Position numbers and translations under genes: made by a program. DNA of 64,000 bases from Sulfitobacter guttiformis (GTDB lineage: Bacteria; Pseudomonadota; Alphaproteobacteria; Rhodobacterales; Rhodobacteraceae). The stretch spans positions 248,001-312,000 of the forward strand of contig NZ_RAQK01000002.1 in assembly GCF_003610455.1 (NCBI RefSeq), given 5' to 3'. Of the stretch, positions 47,845 to 57,436 are shown in pieces; positions within the stretch are counted from its first letter, which is position 1; the number at the start of each line of letters is the position of its first letter. Below the pieces are notes generated by a model. The model was given only the letters and a program-made list of their open reading frames with translations. It ran no database searches and had not been told where the DNA came from.

Positions 47845-48768
47845 ATGGCACTGTTGAATTTTCGCAAAAAAGTCGAAACCCCTGCCGAAGTTATACCCGC
47901 CGTCGAGGCGTTCTTGCAGGACTTCTCGATCGAGGTGATGCCGCGTACAGCAGAAAAGGTCGAAGACTTCCCAGATCTCCTCCCCAAGGGGACCCGCGTC
48001 TATATCGCCCACATCGAGGGAACTCCGATAGAAGAAATGGTCGCGACAGCGGCTCGGTTGAATGCGGATGGCTATAAGGTCATGCCCCACTTCCCTGCGC
48101 GCATCATCAAGGACCGCGCCACGCTGGCCGACTGGATCGCCCGCTATCAGGGTCAGGCGGATGTGAAACAGGCGCTGTTGCTGGCGGGCGGTGTCGCCGC
48201 CCCCTACGGCGAATTCAGCGACAGCATGCAATTAATGGAGACCGGCCTTTTTGATGCTGCCGGTTTCGAGCGTTTGCATGTGGCAGGTCATCCCGAAGGT
48301 AACCGCGATATCGATGTCAAAGGCACCGCCAATGTCGATGCCGCCCTGCGCTGGAAAAATGACTTCCAAACCCGCACGGATGCAAAGATGGCCATCGCGA
48401 CCCAGTTCGCGTTCGAGGCGAAACCGATCATTGCCTGGGCTGACAGCCTGCGCGATGCAGGTATCACAATCCCGGTGCATATCGGCATCGCGGGGCCGGC
48501 AAAACTCCAGACCTTGATCAAATTCGCAATCGCTTGCGGTGTGGGCCCCTCACTCAAGGTCCTGCAAAAGCGCGCGATGGATGTCACCAAATTGCTACTC
48601 CCCTACGAGCCGAACGAGATCATCGAGCAGCTCGCGGCACACAAGGCTGAAAACCCTGACTTCAACATCAGCCACGTTCATTTCTTCCCGCTGGGCGGAA
48701 TCAAAACCAACGCCACATGGACGCATGCACATGGCGGCGCTTCTGCTGTCCCTGCATCTGCCACCTGA
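47845..48768 (+). CDS. Methylenetetrahydrofolate reductase-like protein
   Basis: A 307-residue TIM-barrel protein of the MetF family with IEVMPRTAEKVEDFPDLLPKG, VMPHFPARIIKD, LLLAGGVAAPYGEFSDSMQL and VHIGIAGPAKLQTLIKFA. It is expected to reduce 5,10-methylene-THF to 5-methyl-THF (or the reverse) with a flavin. It stands 11 bp before the methyl-THF methyltransferase gene, so the pair makes and uses methyl-THF. The sequence is a distant MetF, and the electron donor is unclear. ATG at 47845 with AGGAG upstream. Confidence 0.82.
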   Translation: MALLNFRKKVETPAEVIPAVEAFLQDFSIEVMPRTAEKVEDFPDLLPKGTRVYIAHIEGTPIEEMVATAARLNADGYKVMPHFPARIIKDRATLADWIARYQGQADVKQALLLAGGVAAPYGEFSDSMQLMETGLFDAAGFERLHVAGHPEGNRDIDVKGTANVDAALRWKNDFQTRTDAKMAIATQFAFEAKPIIAWADSLRDAGITIPVHIGIAGPAKLQTLIKFAIACGVGPSLKVLQKRAMDVTKLLLPYEPNEIIEQLAAHKAENPDFNISHVHFFPLGGIKTNATWTHAHGGASAVPASAT

Positions 48769-48779
48769 AGGACCCAATC

Positions 48780-49859
48780 ATGACCAGAACAATCGTCGAA
48801 TCCAAAACAAAAACGGCAATCATCGGCTTTGACCAGCCTTTCTGCGTCATCGGAGAACGGATTAACCCCACAGGCCGCAAAATCCTCGCCGAGGAGCTGG
48901 AGCGCGGCGATTACTCCCGGGTGGAGGCAGATGCCATCGCACAGGCCGCTGCGGGCGCGAACATCCTCGATGTGAATTCGGGCGCTGTGTTCTCGAACAA
49001 GATGGCCGAAGATCCACGTTATGCCGACAACAACTTTGTCGAGCCGATGCTGATGCCCGAAATGATCAAACGCGTTCAGGCCGTCACCGACTGCCCTATT
49101 TGTATCGACAGTTCAGTGCCTGGCGCTCTGGAAAAAGGGCTGGAAGCCTGCGAGGGGCGCCCCTTGCTGAACTCTGTCACCGGCGAGGAAGAGCGGCTCG
49201 AATTGGTCCTGCCGTTGGTGAAAAAATACAACGTGCCGGTAGTGGCGATCTCGAACGACGATACCGGCATCTCCGAGGATCCGGATGTACGTTTTGCTGT
49301 TGCTAAAAAGATCGTCGAGCGGGCAGCAGATTTCGGCATTCCGGCCTATGATATCGTCGTTGATCCGCTGGTGATGCCGATTGGTGCGATGGCAACAGCC
49401 GGTCATCAGGTTTTTACATTGGTGCGCCGTCTGCGCGAGGAATTGGGTGTGAACACGACATGCGGTGCGTCCAACATCAGCTTTGGTCTACCCAACCGTC
49501 ACGGGATCAACAACGCATTCCTGCCGATGGCCATGGGCGCAGGCATGACTTCCGCGATTATGAACCCCATCGCCCTGCCCGTAAGTGCCGCCAAAGTAGC
49601 AGAGAAGCGCGCCGAACTTGCCGCGCTCGGACTGGTCCTGCCCGAAGATATGGACGATGAGGCGCTGGTGCAGCTTTTTGGTATGGGCTCAACACTGCCA
49701 CGTCCAGGCAAGGAAATGGAAGCCATCCGTGCTGCCAACTTCCTGTTTGACCGTGATCCGCACGGCGGCGACTGGATCAGGTTCAACAAGGTAGCGCCCA
49801 AAGCAGGTCAGGAAGGCCGTGGGCGCGCAGGCCGTGTCGGTGGTCGGCGCCGCGGATGA
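48780..49859 (+). CDS. Methyltetrahydrofolate:corrinoid methyltransferase (split methionine synthase component)
   Basis: A 359-residue TIM-barrel of the dihydropteroate-synthase-like family: VIGERINPTGRKILAEEL, ANILDVNSGAVFSNKMAEDPRYADN, CIDSSVPGALEKGLE, NSVTGEEER, NISFGLPNRHGINNAF. This corresponds to the methyl-THF module of cobalamin-dependent methionine synthase, here a separate protein as in Roseobacters, where homocysteine and B12 modules are encoded elsewhere. The C-terminus ends in an Arg/Gly-rich tail (EGRGRAGRVGGRRRG). It is followed by a strong terminator. Confidence 0.87.
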   Translation: MTRTIVESKTKTAIIGFDQPFCVIGERINPTGRKILAEELERGDYSRVEADAIAQAAAGANILDVNSGAVFSNKMAEDPRYADNNFVEPMLMPEMIKRVQAVTDCPICIDSSVPGALEKGLEACEGRPLLNSVTGEEERLELVLPLVKKYNVPVVAISNDDTGISEDPDVRFAVAKKIVERAADFGIPAYDIVVDPLVMPIGAMATAGHQVFTLVRRLREELGVNTTCGASNISFGLPNRHGINNAFLPMAMGAGMTSAIMNPIALPVSAAKVAEKRAELAALGLVLPEDMDDEALVQLFGMGSTLPRPGKEMEAIRAANFLFDRDPHGGDWIRFNKVAPKAGQEGRGRAGRVGGRRRG

Positions 49860-49880
49860 ACTCATCGCTTTAAGTTATTG

Positions 49881-49911
49881 AAAGGGCAGCCTGATCCGCT
49901 GCCCTTTTTTT
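49881..49911 (+). terminator. Intrinsic terminator after the methyl-THF methyltransferase
   Basis: AAAGGGCAGC/GCTGCCCTTT with a 7 nt loop and continuing T run. It also lies just beyond the stop of the convergent acetamidase-like gene. Confidence 0.9.
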
Positions 49912-49914
49912 GTG

Positions 49915-50847
49915 TTATAGCAGATTTTTTGCCATCATCATATGTACACCCTTCTCGCGGTTAACCGTCTGGGTAATCCGCAGATCACCGGCCAGTGAAC
50001 ATAGCATATAAGCCTCAGCGCGGCTGATCTTGACGCGGTCTGCCACCACCTCGATCATCCGCCGCAACGCAATCTCTACGCATTGGTCCAGATCCGCATG
50101 CATCCCCATCGTGATAATATGCGTAGGCGTTTCTGCCTGCGGGTAGGTGATGTCGAGATCGCGGCGCACAGTCAGACGAAACCGCCCCTTTAGCGCTGTT
50201 TCAATGGCGGTCACACACACCTCGCCATCGCCCTGCGCACCGTGACCATCGCCGCAGGAAAACAGCGCCCCCTCGGCATGCACAGGCAGATACAGCGTGG
50301 TCCCTGCCACCAATTCTTTATTGTCCAGATTGCCACCATGGGCGCGCGGTTCGATTGTAGATATCCGCCCCCAGCCCTGCGGTGGTGCAACAGCCATCAC
50401 CCCGAAAAACGGGGCCAATGGCAATTTCAGCCCCCAAGGCATCGTGGCCTCGCCACGTGACCCGTCCAGCGGAATGATCGTCAGGTTCTGCTCGGGAAAA
50501 TCCAGCGGCAGCGTTCCGACCAACGGGCGGATCATGTTATAGCCCCAGTCCTGTGCCAGCGTCACATCGAGAATGTCGACCTGCAAAACATCTCCCGCTT
50601 GCGCGCCCTCCACAGCCACGGGACCGGTCAAGATATGGCCCGGCATCGCAGGAGGGCCCATTGCATGTAGTGCAAGCAACTCGGGTGGGATATAAAAACC
50701 GTCTCCCGCGTCCGGCAAAACGGCAGGCGCACCCGATACAGTGTTGATCACAACCTCTTCGCCACTTTTTATGGTCAGGACGGGCGGCAGTGTGGCGTCG
50801 AAAAATCCCCAATGACAGGTTTCGGGTCCGGCTTTTAGCTCATTCAT
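49915..50847 (-). CDS. Acetamidase/formamidase family protein
   Basis: A 310-residue cytosolic hydrolase of the FmdA/AmdA family with GHILTGPVAVEGAQAGDVLQVDI, AHGGNLDNKELVAGTTLYLPVH and the metal/active-site stretch FSCGDGHGAQGDGEVC. It hydrolyses a short amide to ammonia and acid; the exact amide is unknown. It begins immediately after the gamma-glutamyltransferase stop (no gap), so the two are co-translated and may process one nitrogenous compound. Confidence 0.87.
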   Translation of the reverse strand: MNELKAGPETCHWGFFDATLPPVLTIKSGEEVVINTVSGAPAVLPDAGDGFYIPPELLALHAMGPPAMPGHILTGPVAVEGAQAGDVLQVDILDVTLAQDWGYNMIRPLVGTLPLDFPEQNLTIIPLDGSRGEATMPWGLKLPLAPFFGVMAVAPPQGWGRISTIEPRAHGGNLDNKELVAGTTLYLPVHAEGALFSCGDGHGAQGDGEVCVTAIETALKGRFRLTVRRDLDITYPQAETPTHIITMGMHADLDQCVEIALRRMIEVVADRVKISRAEAYMLCSLAGDLRITQTVNREKGVHMMMAKNLL

Positions 50848-52635
50848 CTAGCGTCCAATCGCATATGCTTGCATCAATCGTGGTGTAGCGGCGGCGCGTA
50901 ACATCCCGTCAGGCTCACGCAGTGCCGCCGTCAGTCGTCCAACGGTCCATGGCTCTGCGACAGTAACGATATGGCCGCGCGCCCGCAGATCAGCGATCAC
51001 ATCCTCACCTACATTTGGTTCAATCATCATATGCCCCGTTTGCACTTCACGCGGAAAAAACGAGCCCTGAAAATGCATCGAATGGAACAGTGGCGCATCG
51101 ATCCCCTCCTGCAAGTCCATGCCATGATGCACAAATCTTAAAAACCAGATCAACTGCCACTGGTCCTGCTGGTCGCCACCGGGCGTGCCGAAAACCAATT
51201 TGGCGCCGTCTTTTTCTGCCAAACTGGGTGTGAGCGTGGTCCGCGGACGGCGCCCGGGCGCCAGTGATGTTGGCAGGCCCTCTTCAAGCCAAAACATCTG
51301 CGCACGTGAATTGAGCGGGAACCCGAGTGTGGGAATGACCGGATTACTCTGCAACCAGCCACCCGAGGGTGTCGCACTGACCATATTGCCCCAACGGTCG
51401 ATCACATCGAGATGAACGGTATCACCACGCTTCTCCGTTAGATGGGACATGGTCGGCTCTTGCGCCGCGACATCGCCGACGTCAAAATCGGTTGCTGCGC
51501 GGGTGATATAGCGCTCGGCCAAATGCTCAAATCCGGCAATCCTTCCGGGTCGCTGTTCAAGCGAAGCATGATCGCTGATCAGTTTGGCGCGCCCAGCGTT
51601 GTAGCCATCGCTCAACAATTGCGACATCGGAATTTCGCTGTGGTCTGGATCCCCGTAAAAGGCCTCGCGGTCCGCATAGGCAAGCTTCATTGCTTCAATC
51701 ACTGTATGCGTAAAATCGGCCCCCAGCGGATCCATTGAAGCAAGGTCAAAGTTCTTCAGGATCGCTAAAGTTTGTAAAAATACAGGGCCTTGGCCCCATG
51801 CCTGGGTCTTGTGAACTACCCAGCCGTGGTACGAGTATGTCAATGTATCCTCTACCGTGGCCGACCAGCCTTCTAGGTCGGCAGGGGCAAGGACCGCACT
51901 GTGTGCAGTACCACTGACATCCATCACACAGGCATCCGCAAGATAATCGAATATTGCATCGGCTACGAAACCGCTCCGCCACGTCGCACGTGCCGTTTCA
52001 ATCTGCGCCTCGCGGGTATCGCCGGCGCTGTCCGCCAGACGGTCATAAGTTGCAGCAAGATCGGGGTTTTTGAAAAGCGCATGAGGCTCCGGCGGTTGCC
52101 CATCGGGCGTCCAGACTTCCGCAGAGCTGGGCCAATGTTCGGCGAAGTAGGGTGCAAGGCCGGCAATTGTATGGGCCACACGAGGCAGGACGGGATGGCC
52201 GTCGCGGGCATAGTCAATGGCCGGTTGCATAACCTCGCGCAGCGACATCGTCCCATGATCACGTAGCATGAGCATCCAGCCATCAAACGCCCCCGGCACA
52301 ACAGTTGAGAGGAGCCCGGAGCCCGGTACCAGCGTGAGACCAAGCGATTTGAAGTGCGCGATTGTGGCGGCTGCGGGCGCTACCCCTTGGGCACATATGG
52401 TCCGCGTCTCGCCTGTCTCGGCACAATGATAAATCGCAGGCATATCTCCTGCGGGACCATTCAAGTGTGGCTCCACCACCTGCAGAACCAATCCCGCTGC
52501 CACAGCTGCATCAAATGCATTTCCGCCCTTCTCCAGCACCCCCATGCCAACGGCAGAAGCGATCCAGTGGGTCGTCGTCACAACACCAAACGTACCTTTG
52601 ATTTCGGGTCTTGTGGTGAAATCGGACATACTCAC
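50848..52635 (-). CDS. Gamma-glutamyltransferase family (Ntn hydrolase)
   Basis: A 595-residue protein. The self-cleavage/nucleophile region is KRGDTVHLDVIDRWGNMVSAT (Thr after Asp); other blocks are GGNAFDAAVAAGLVLQVVEPHLNGPAGD and GTPGGDQQDQWQLIWFLRFVHHGMD. There is no signal peptide, so unlike E. coli Ggt it appears cytosolic. Similar cytosolic members act on gamma-glutamyl amides or cephalosporin-type substrates. First gene of a two-gene unit with the amidase. Confidence 0.88.
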   Translation of the reverse strand: MSMSDFTTRPEIKGTFGVVTTTHWIASAVGMGVLEKGGNAFDAAVAAGLVLQVVEPHLNGPAGDMPAIYHCAETGETRTICAQGVAPAAATIAHFKSLGLTLVPGSGLLSTVVPGAFDGWMLMLRDHGTMSLREVMQPAIDYARDGHPVLPRVAHTIAGLAPYFAEHWPSSAEVWTPDGQPPEPHALFKNPDLAATYDRLADSAGDTREAQIETARATWRSGFVADAIFDYLADACVMDVSGTAHSAVLAPADLEGWSATVEDTLTYSYHGWVVHKTQAWGQGPVFLQTLAILKNFDLASMDPLGADFTHTVIEAMKLAYADREAFYGDPDHSEIPMSQLLSDGYNAGRAKLISDHASLEQRPGRIAGFEHLAERYITRAATDFDVGDVAAQEPTMSHLTEKRGDTVHLDVIDRWGNMVSATPSGGWLQSNPVIPTLGFPLNSRAQMFWLEEGLPTSLAPGRRPRTTLTPSLAEKDGAKLVFGTPGGDQQDQWQLIWFLRFVHHGMDLQEGIDAPLFHSMHFQGSFFPREVQTGHMMIEPNVGEDVIADLRARGHIVTVAEPWTVGRLTAALREPDGMLRAAATPRLMQAYAIGR

Positions 52636-52810
52636 TCCTGTTTCGGCAAAAATTTTCCGCAGTTTCGCAGGAATTGCAGCGAAGGCAATTCATCTATTCG
52701 CGCCGCAACACAGATTTCCACATCACAGCCGACCTGGCCATGCTTAATCGGCGCAGGTTTGCTGGGCCTCCGTGAACGCCGAACCAAACATCTGATATTT
52801 AAGTGATATA

Positions 52811-52887
52811 TGGTGAACCCAGCTGGATTCGAACCAGCGACCTCTGCCTTCGGAGGGCAGCGCTCTATCCAGCTGAGCTATGGGTCC
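52811..52887 (-). tRNA. tRNA-Arg (anticodon CCG)
   Basis: A 77 nt tRNA on the minus strand. Acceptor GGACCCA/TGGGTTC, discriminator A and encoded CCA. D-arm AGCTCAGCTGGATAGAGC, anticodon stem CTGCC/GGCAG with loop CTCCGAA (CCG), T-loop GGTTCGAATCC. Confidence 0.97.
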
Positions 52888-52943
52888 GACAAGGGCGGTA
52901 TAGTCCGTGGATACCGCACCTGCAATTCAAAAATCGGTAAAGA

Positions 52944-54164
52944 TCAGGCGAAAAGATCATGCGCCAGTTCCAGCGCGTCGATCAACGTGTCGATTTCGCC
53001 GGTGGTGTTATACATGCCAAACGAAGCACGGCAGGTTGCGGTCAGTTCAAGATGGTTCATCAGAGGACCGCAGCAATGCTGCCCCGCCCGCACCGCGACC
53101 CCCTTTTTATCAAGAATGGTCGATATATCATGGGCATGAGCGGCACCGTCCATTGTAAAGCTGAAGATCGCACCCTTGTCGGGCGTGGTGCCTTGTACCT
53201 GAATCCAGTTAAGGCCAGCCAGCTTTTCAATAGCATAGTCGCGAAGTGCAGTCTCATGTGCGGAGATATTTTGCAGGCCCACACCAGTCATGTAATCCAG
53301 CGCGACACCCAAACCGATTGTTTGCACGATGCCGGGTGTTCCCGCTTCGAATTTCATCGGCGCATCGTTATAGATTACAGCGTCTTTACTGACCTCGCGG
53401 ATCATATCGCCGCCGCCGATGAACGGGCGCATCTCTTTCATGCGATCCGATTTGACGTAAATCGCCCCGGAGCCGGACGGACCATAAAGCTTGTGACCCG
53501 TCAGACAATAAAAGTCACAACCGATATCCTGAACATCAACAGGCATATGCACAGCCGCTTGCGAGCCATCCACCAGCACTGCAACCCCCTTGGCATGTGC
53601 TGCTGCAGTAATTGATTTTACATCAACAACAGTCCCTAAGACATTGGACATGTGGGTAATTGCAATCAATTTGGTGCGGGGTGTGATCGCGTCGATCACT
53701 GCCTGCGGATCAAGTGCACCGGTTGCATCCACATCAACCCACTTGATGACTACGCCCTGCCGCTCACGCAGAAAATGCCAAGGTACGATGTTGGCATGAT
53801 GCTCCATCACACTCAAAATGATCTCGTCGCCAGCCTCCATGCGTGGCATTGCCCAGCTATAGGCGACCATATTGATCGCTTCGGTGGTACCAGAGTTAAA
53901 CACGATCTCGTCCTCGGAAGCGGCATTGATAAACGCTGCAACCTTGCCGCGCACCGCCTCGTATTTGTCTGTTGCGAGGTTCGAGAGGTAATGCAGACCG
54001 CGGTGCACATTCGCGTATTCATGGGAATAAGCGGTCGAGATGGCATCTATAACAACCTGCGGCTTCTGCGCCGATGCACCGTTATCAAGATAAACCAGCG
54101 GTTTGCCGTTCACTTCACGGCTCAGGATCGGAAAATCGCGGCGAATTGCGTCTATGTCATACAT
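52944..54164 (-). CDS. sufS: Cysteine desulfurase SufS (type II)
   Basis: A 406-residue PLP enzyme removing sulfur from cysteine for Fe-S assembly. PLP lysine in DFYCLTGHKLYGPSG, RAGQHCCGPLMNHL, and the persulfide cysteine in TCRASFGMYNTTGEID, the short-loop arrangement of SufS. It is the last gene of the suf operon, overlapping the Yip1-like gene by 8 nt. No SufE or SufU partner gene follows. Confidence 0.94.
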   Translation of the reverse strand: MYDIDAIRRDFPILSREVNGKPLVYLDNGASAQKPQVVIDAISTAYSHEYANVHRGLHYLSNLATDKYEAVRGKVAAFINAASEDEIVFNSGTTEAINMVAYSWAMPRMEAGDEIILSVMEHHANIVPWHFLRERQGVVIKWVDVDATGALDPQAVIDAITPRTKLIAITHMSNVLGTVVDVKSITAAAHAKGVAVLVDGSQAAVHMPVDVQDIGCDFYCLTGHKLYGPSGSGAIYVKSDRMKEMRPFIGGGDMIREVSKDAVIYNDAPMKFEAGTPGIVQTIGLGVALDYMTGVGLQNISAHETALRDYAIEKLAGLNWIQVQGTTPDKGAIFSFTMDGAAHAHDISTILDKKGVAVRAGQHCCGPLMNHLELTATCRASFGMYNTTGEIDTLIDALELAHDLFA

Positions 54165-54747
54165 TTGCAGTCACTCCCATGGCGCCAACTCCGATAAGTC
54201 CCGCCAAAATCATTAATCCAAATACGATACCCACAGCAGCCAGCACAATCACGCCGACCCCGTGCATCAATCCGGGCAATCGCAGCGCTTCGGTAATGAA
54301 GTTTACGGTAATCCACAGGCCAGCAATTCCGACAACAAGAGAGAATACCTGCGCAAGCGGCGGAGACAGTATCATCAGCAAGAACATCACCGCCTGTGCA
54401 AGCACACGAAGCGCCTGTAGCCAAACCATCAGGATCAAAAGATCGCCCAGATCACCCTTCCCTCCAAGCGCCCGACCGGTCCAGAAAAACGCATGAACGG
54501 TGAGAACCAGAACACCCGTCACCAGCGCGAAAAACATCACCGGATTGCGGAACAACGGCGGCAAGGCGGACGTATCGACCGCCAGCAACGAGAAGCTGTA
54601 AATAATGCTGTTAAGGCAGGCGACCAAAACAAGTGCGGACCACAAAACATCACGGCTCAGCGACACGGACATTATCTTTTGGGCGGCGGTGCGCGGGCTC
54701 TGGAGAGTTTCCAGCGCCAGCGCTTTGACTGTGTCAAAGGTCATCAT
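54157..54747 (-). CDS. Yip1-family membrane protein B
   Basis: A 196-residue protein with about five hydrophobic segments (VLWSALVLVACLNSIIYSFSL, VMFFALVTGVLVLTVHAFF, VGVIVLAAVGIVFGLMILAGLIG) and a cytosolic N-terminus. The pattern fits the bacterial Yip1 domain. Start ATG at 54747 shares one base with the stop of the preceding gene (TGATG). Inserted between sufD and sufS; function unknown. Confidence 0.7.
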   Translation of the reverse strand: MMTFDTVKALALETLQSPRTAAQKIMSVSLSRDVLWSALVLVACLNSIIYSFSLLAVDTSALPPLFRNPVMFFALVTGVLVLTVHAFFWTGRALGGKGDLGDLLILMVWLQALRVLAQAVMFLLMILSPPLAQVFSLVVGIAGLWITVNFITEALRLPGLMHGVGVIVLAAVGIVFGLMILAGLIGVGAMGVTANV

Positions 54748-55232
54748 CAGCTTGCTCCGTCCGCGCGCATCAATCCTGCAATCCAGAACCAGCCAAAAAC
54801 AGCGAACCATAACAGGCCCACCAATTGAAGCTGTATGCCTGTACCGATAAATCCCGCCACCAGCCCCACAAGTAACATCACCGGGGTCGATGCCAGCAAA
54901 GCCCAGATGAGCGTAAAGCGGATCTCGTATCCGCTGATCTGACGCCGCGCTATGCGTGCCAGCCCGGTGATGATCAGTGCGAACACATAAATCAGGATTG
55001 GCAACATCAGTATATAGAACAGGGCACTCCAATAAAGCCGCGCCTCCAGCGGAATATCGGGGTCCAGCTGCGCCTCGCGCGCCTGAAACGGCGTCGAGGC
55101 GATAAACATCAGGATCCCCGCAATCAGCACAAACAAAAGCGCACGCACCTCGTTACGGCCTTGTGACAAGAATTGTGCAACCACGCGCCCCGGCCCCCGA
55201 TAGGTCGCCAGAATATCCTGAGTGAGCGCCAT
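54747..55232 (-). CDS. Yip1-family membrane protein A
   Basis: A 161-residue protein with about four membrane segments (ALLFVLIAGILMFIASTPF, ALFYILMLPILIYVFALIITG, FTLIWALLASTPVMLLVGLVAGF, LLWFAVFGWFWIAGL). It begins 1 bp after the sufD stop. It looks like a shorter relative of the neighbouring protein B, suggesting a duplicated or two-subunit membrane unit carried in the suf operon. Confidence 0.7.
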   Translation of the reverse strand: MALTQDILATYRGPGRVVAQFLSQGRNEVRALLFVLIAGILMFIASTPFQAREAQLDPDIPLEARLYWSALFYILMLPILIYVFALIITGLARIARRQISGYEIRFTLIWALLASTPVMLLVGLVAGFIGTGIQLQLVGLLWFAVFGWFWIAGLMRADGAS

Positions 55233-55233
55233 A

Positions 55234-56514
55234 TCAGCCCCTGTGCCGTGTGAGCCATGCGCCCATATGTGCCGTCATGTCTTCGCGAAGACCTTCATGC
55301 GCGATCTCTTCAACGGCTTCGGCCAGAAACGCCAGCGTCAGCAGGTTTGTCGCCTCATCAGCAGGCACACCGCGCGAGCGCAGATAGAAAAGCGCATCCT
55401 CGTCGATGGCACCAGATGTGGAGCCATGGCTGCACGCAACATCATCGGCGTAAATCTCGAGCTCGGGCTTGGCGAGGAACTGGCTGTCCCCATCAAGCAG
55501 CAAGGATTGACTGATCTGATAGCCGTCGGTTTTCTGCGCACCGGCTTTAACAAGGATCTTGCCTTGAAAAACGCCCGTAGCGCCGTTGCGCAACACCTTT
55601 TTGAACACCTGACGGCTTTTGCAATTCACAGCGTCATGCGTGATGAAAACCGTATCATCATGCAAGAAATCACCATCACCCACACAGGCACCCGCAACGT
55701 TTGCGATGGCGTCATCACCGGTTAATTCGATCACGCATTCATTGCGCGTCAGAACGCCATTGACTGTCATGGTGAAAGACCTGAATTCGGACTCGGTACC
55801 CAAACGTGTAAAAATGTGTGTAGCAGCGCGCCGCTCGTGATCACGGCCCTGCGCGCGCACATGATGGAACGATGCACCATCGCCGATCTCGACTTCCAAC
55901 ACTTTGTTGAATCGAGCAGCCGCAGCACCATTTTCCAACATGGTAAATTCCGCACCTGCATCAAGCTTGATGCAGTGGTGCAGGATCGCATCGGAAGTGT
56001 CTGAACTATGGGTATAAACCAGATTTACAGGCTTGCTCGGTTTGCCGGTTACATGGATCAGGATGCCATCGGTTGCATAGGCCGTGTTCAGCGCGGCAAG
56101 CGGACGCGCAACGGGCGTCTGCCCGCGGGCTTCCAAAACACCATACAGATTTTTGGCCCAGTGCAGATCACTGTCCGCCGCAGCCAGACGCTCGATTGTG
56201 ATGCCCTCAAGGCTCAGATCATCAGATGCTTCCGCGTCAAAGACTCCATCCACAAAGGTGATGCGCAGACGGTCAACGCCAGCATACATAGCTACTTCGT
56301 CGGCTTCCAGAACACTCGCTTTTGGCGCTTCTACCTGCGTAAGTGTGTCGGGGCGGGTGTATTTCCAATACTCGTCACGCCGCTGGGGCAAGCCCATGGC
56401 ACGCAGACGGGCAAGTGCTTCTTCACGCGCCGGTTTCGCCCATGTTGCGTCAGGCATTGCCAGCGCTGCAATCCGCGCTTCCGTCGTGTCTGTTTTTACT
56501 GCCGCATCAGCCAT
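55234..56514 (-). CDS. sufD: Fe-S assembly scaffold protein SufD
   Basis: A 426-residue right-handed beta-helix protein with the conserved ending DDVACSHGSTSGAIDEDALFYLRSRGV (the conserved SufD histidine in SHG). The N-terminal helix region has LPQRRDEYWKYTRPD. It forms the SufBC2D scaffold. Its start overlaps the sufC stop by one base. Confidence 0.94.
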   Translation of the reverse strand: MADAAVKTDTTEARIAALAMPDATWAKPAREEALARLRAMGLPQRRDEYWKYTRPDTLTQVEAPKASVLEADEVAMYAGVDRLRITFVDGVFDAEASDDLSLEGITIERLAAADSDLHWAKNLYGVLEARGQTPVARPLAALNTAYATDGILIHVTGKPSKPVNLVYTHSSDTSDAILHHCIKLDAGAEFTMLENGAAAARFNKVLEVEIGDGASFHHVRAQGRDHERRAATHIFTRLGTESEFRSFTMTVNGVLTRNECVIELTGDDAIANVAGACVGDGDFLHDDTVFITHDAVNCKSRQVFKKVLRNGATGVFQGKILVKAGAQKTDGYQISQSLLLDGDSQFLAKPELEIYADDVACSHGSTSGAIDEDALFYLRSRGVPADEATNLLTLAFLAEAVEEIAHEGLREDMTAHMGAWLTRHRG

Positions 56515-57269
56515 TACACCACCTCGGCGAGGATATCTGCATAACCGTTGTTCTCAACTTCGAGCGCAAGTTCAGGTCCGCCGGATTTAATGATCCGGCC
56601 ATTTGCCATGATGTGCACTACATCCGGTTTGATATGATCCAGAAGGCGCTGGTAATGCGTAATCACCAAAAATCCGCGCCCCTCGCTGCGCAGGGCATTT
56701 ACGCCATCCGCCACCAGTTTCATCGCATCAACGTCCAGACCGGAGTCTGTCTCGTCGAGGATGCACATTTTTGGCTCGAGCATGGCCATTTGCAGGATTT
56801 CGTTGCGCTTTTTCTCGCCACCGGAAAAGCCGACGTTGACCGGACGCTTGAGCATTTCTGCGTCTATTTTCAGATCTTTGGCTTTTTCCCGCACCACCTT
56901 GAGGAACTCGGCGGCCGACATCTCATCTTCGCCGCGTGCCTTGCGCTGTGCATTAACTGCCGTGCGCAGGAAGGTCATGTTGCCTACGCCGGGGATTTCG
57001 ACAGGGTACTGGAACGCCAAAAACAGACCAGAGGCCGCGCGCTCTTCTGGCTCCATATCCAGCAGGTCAACACCTTCCAGCATGGCAGAACCGCCCGTAA
57101 CCTCATAACCGTCCTTGCCAGACAGCACATATGACAGCGTTGATTTACCGGAGCCGTTTGGCCCCATGATCGCATGCACTGTGCCCGCTTCCACTTCGAG
57201 GTCTACGCCTTTGAGGATTTGCTTGTCTTCATCTTCCAGTTTGACCTGTAGGTTTTTGATGCTCAGCAT
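56514..57269 (-). CDS. sufC: Fe-S assembly ATPase SufC
   Basis: A 251-residue ABC-type ATPase with Walker A GPNGSGKST, signature GFSGGEKKRNEILQMA, Walker B MCILDETDSGLD and VITHYQRLLDHI. It drives SufB/SufD conformational change. The ATG at 57269 has AAGGAG upstream; an in-frame ATG at 57302 adds 11 residues without support. Confidence 0.95.
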   Translation of the reverse strand: MLSIKNLQVKLEDEDKQILKGVDLEVEAGTVHAIMGPNGSGKSTLSYVLSGKDGYEVTGGSAMLEGVDLLDMEPEERAASGLFLAFQYPVEIPGVGNMTFLRTAVNAQRKARGEDEMSAAEFLKVVREKAKDLKIDAEMLKRPVNVGFSGGEKKRNEILQMAMLEPKMCILDETDSGLDVDAMKLVADGVNALRSEGRGFLVITHYQRLLDHIKPDVVHIMANGRIIKSGGPELALEVENNGYADILAEVV

Positions 57270-57436
57270 TTGGATGCTCCTTATATATTCTGTGTTGCGC
57301 ACAAAGCGCGTTATTTTGTCTGCCCCTCAGGCCGCTACCGTGAGGTGCGTCGAAAGGCTCTTGATGTTGGCATCACCGAAATGCCGCTCCGCCGTTCACT
57401 AATTCAACCTGAAGCGAGTGATATAGGCCGCACTGC

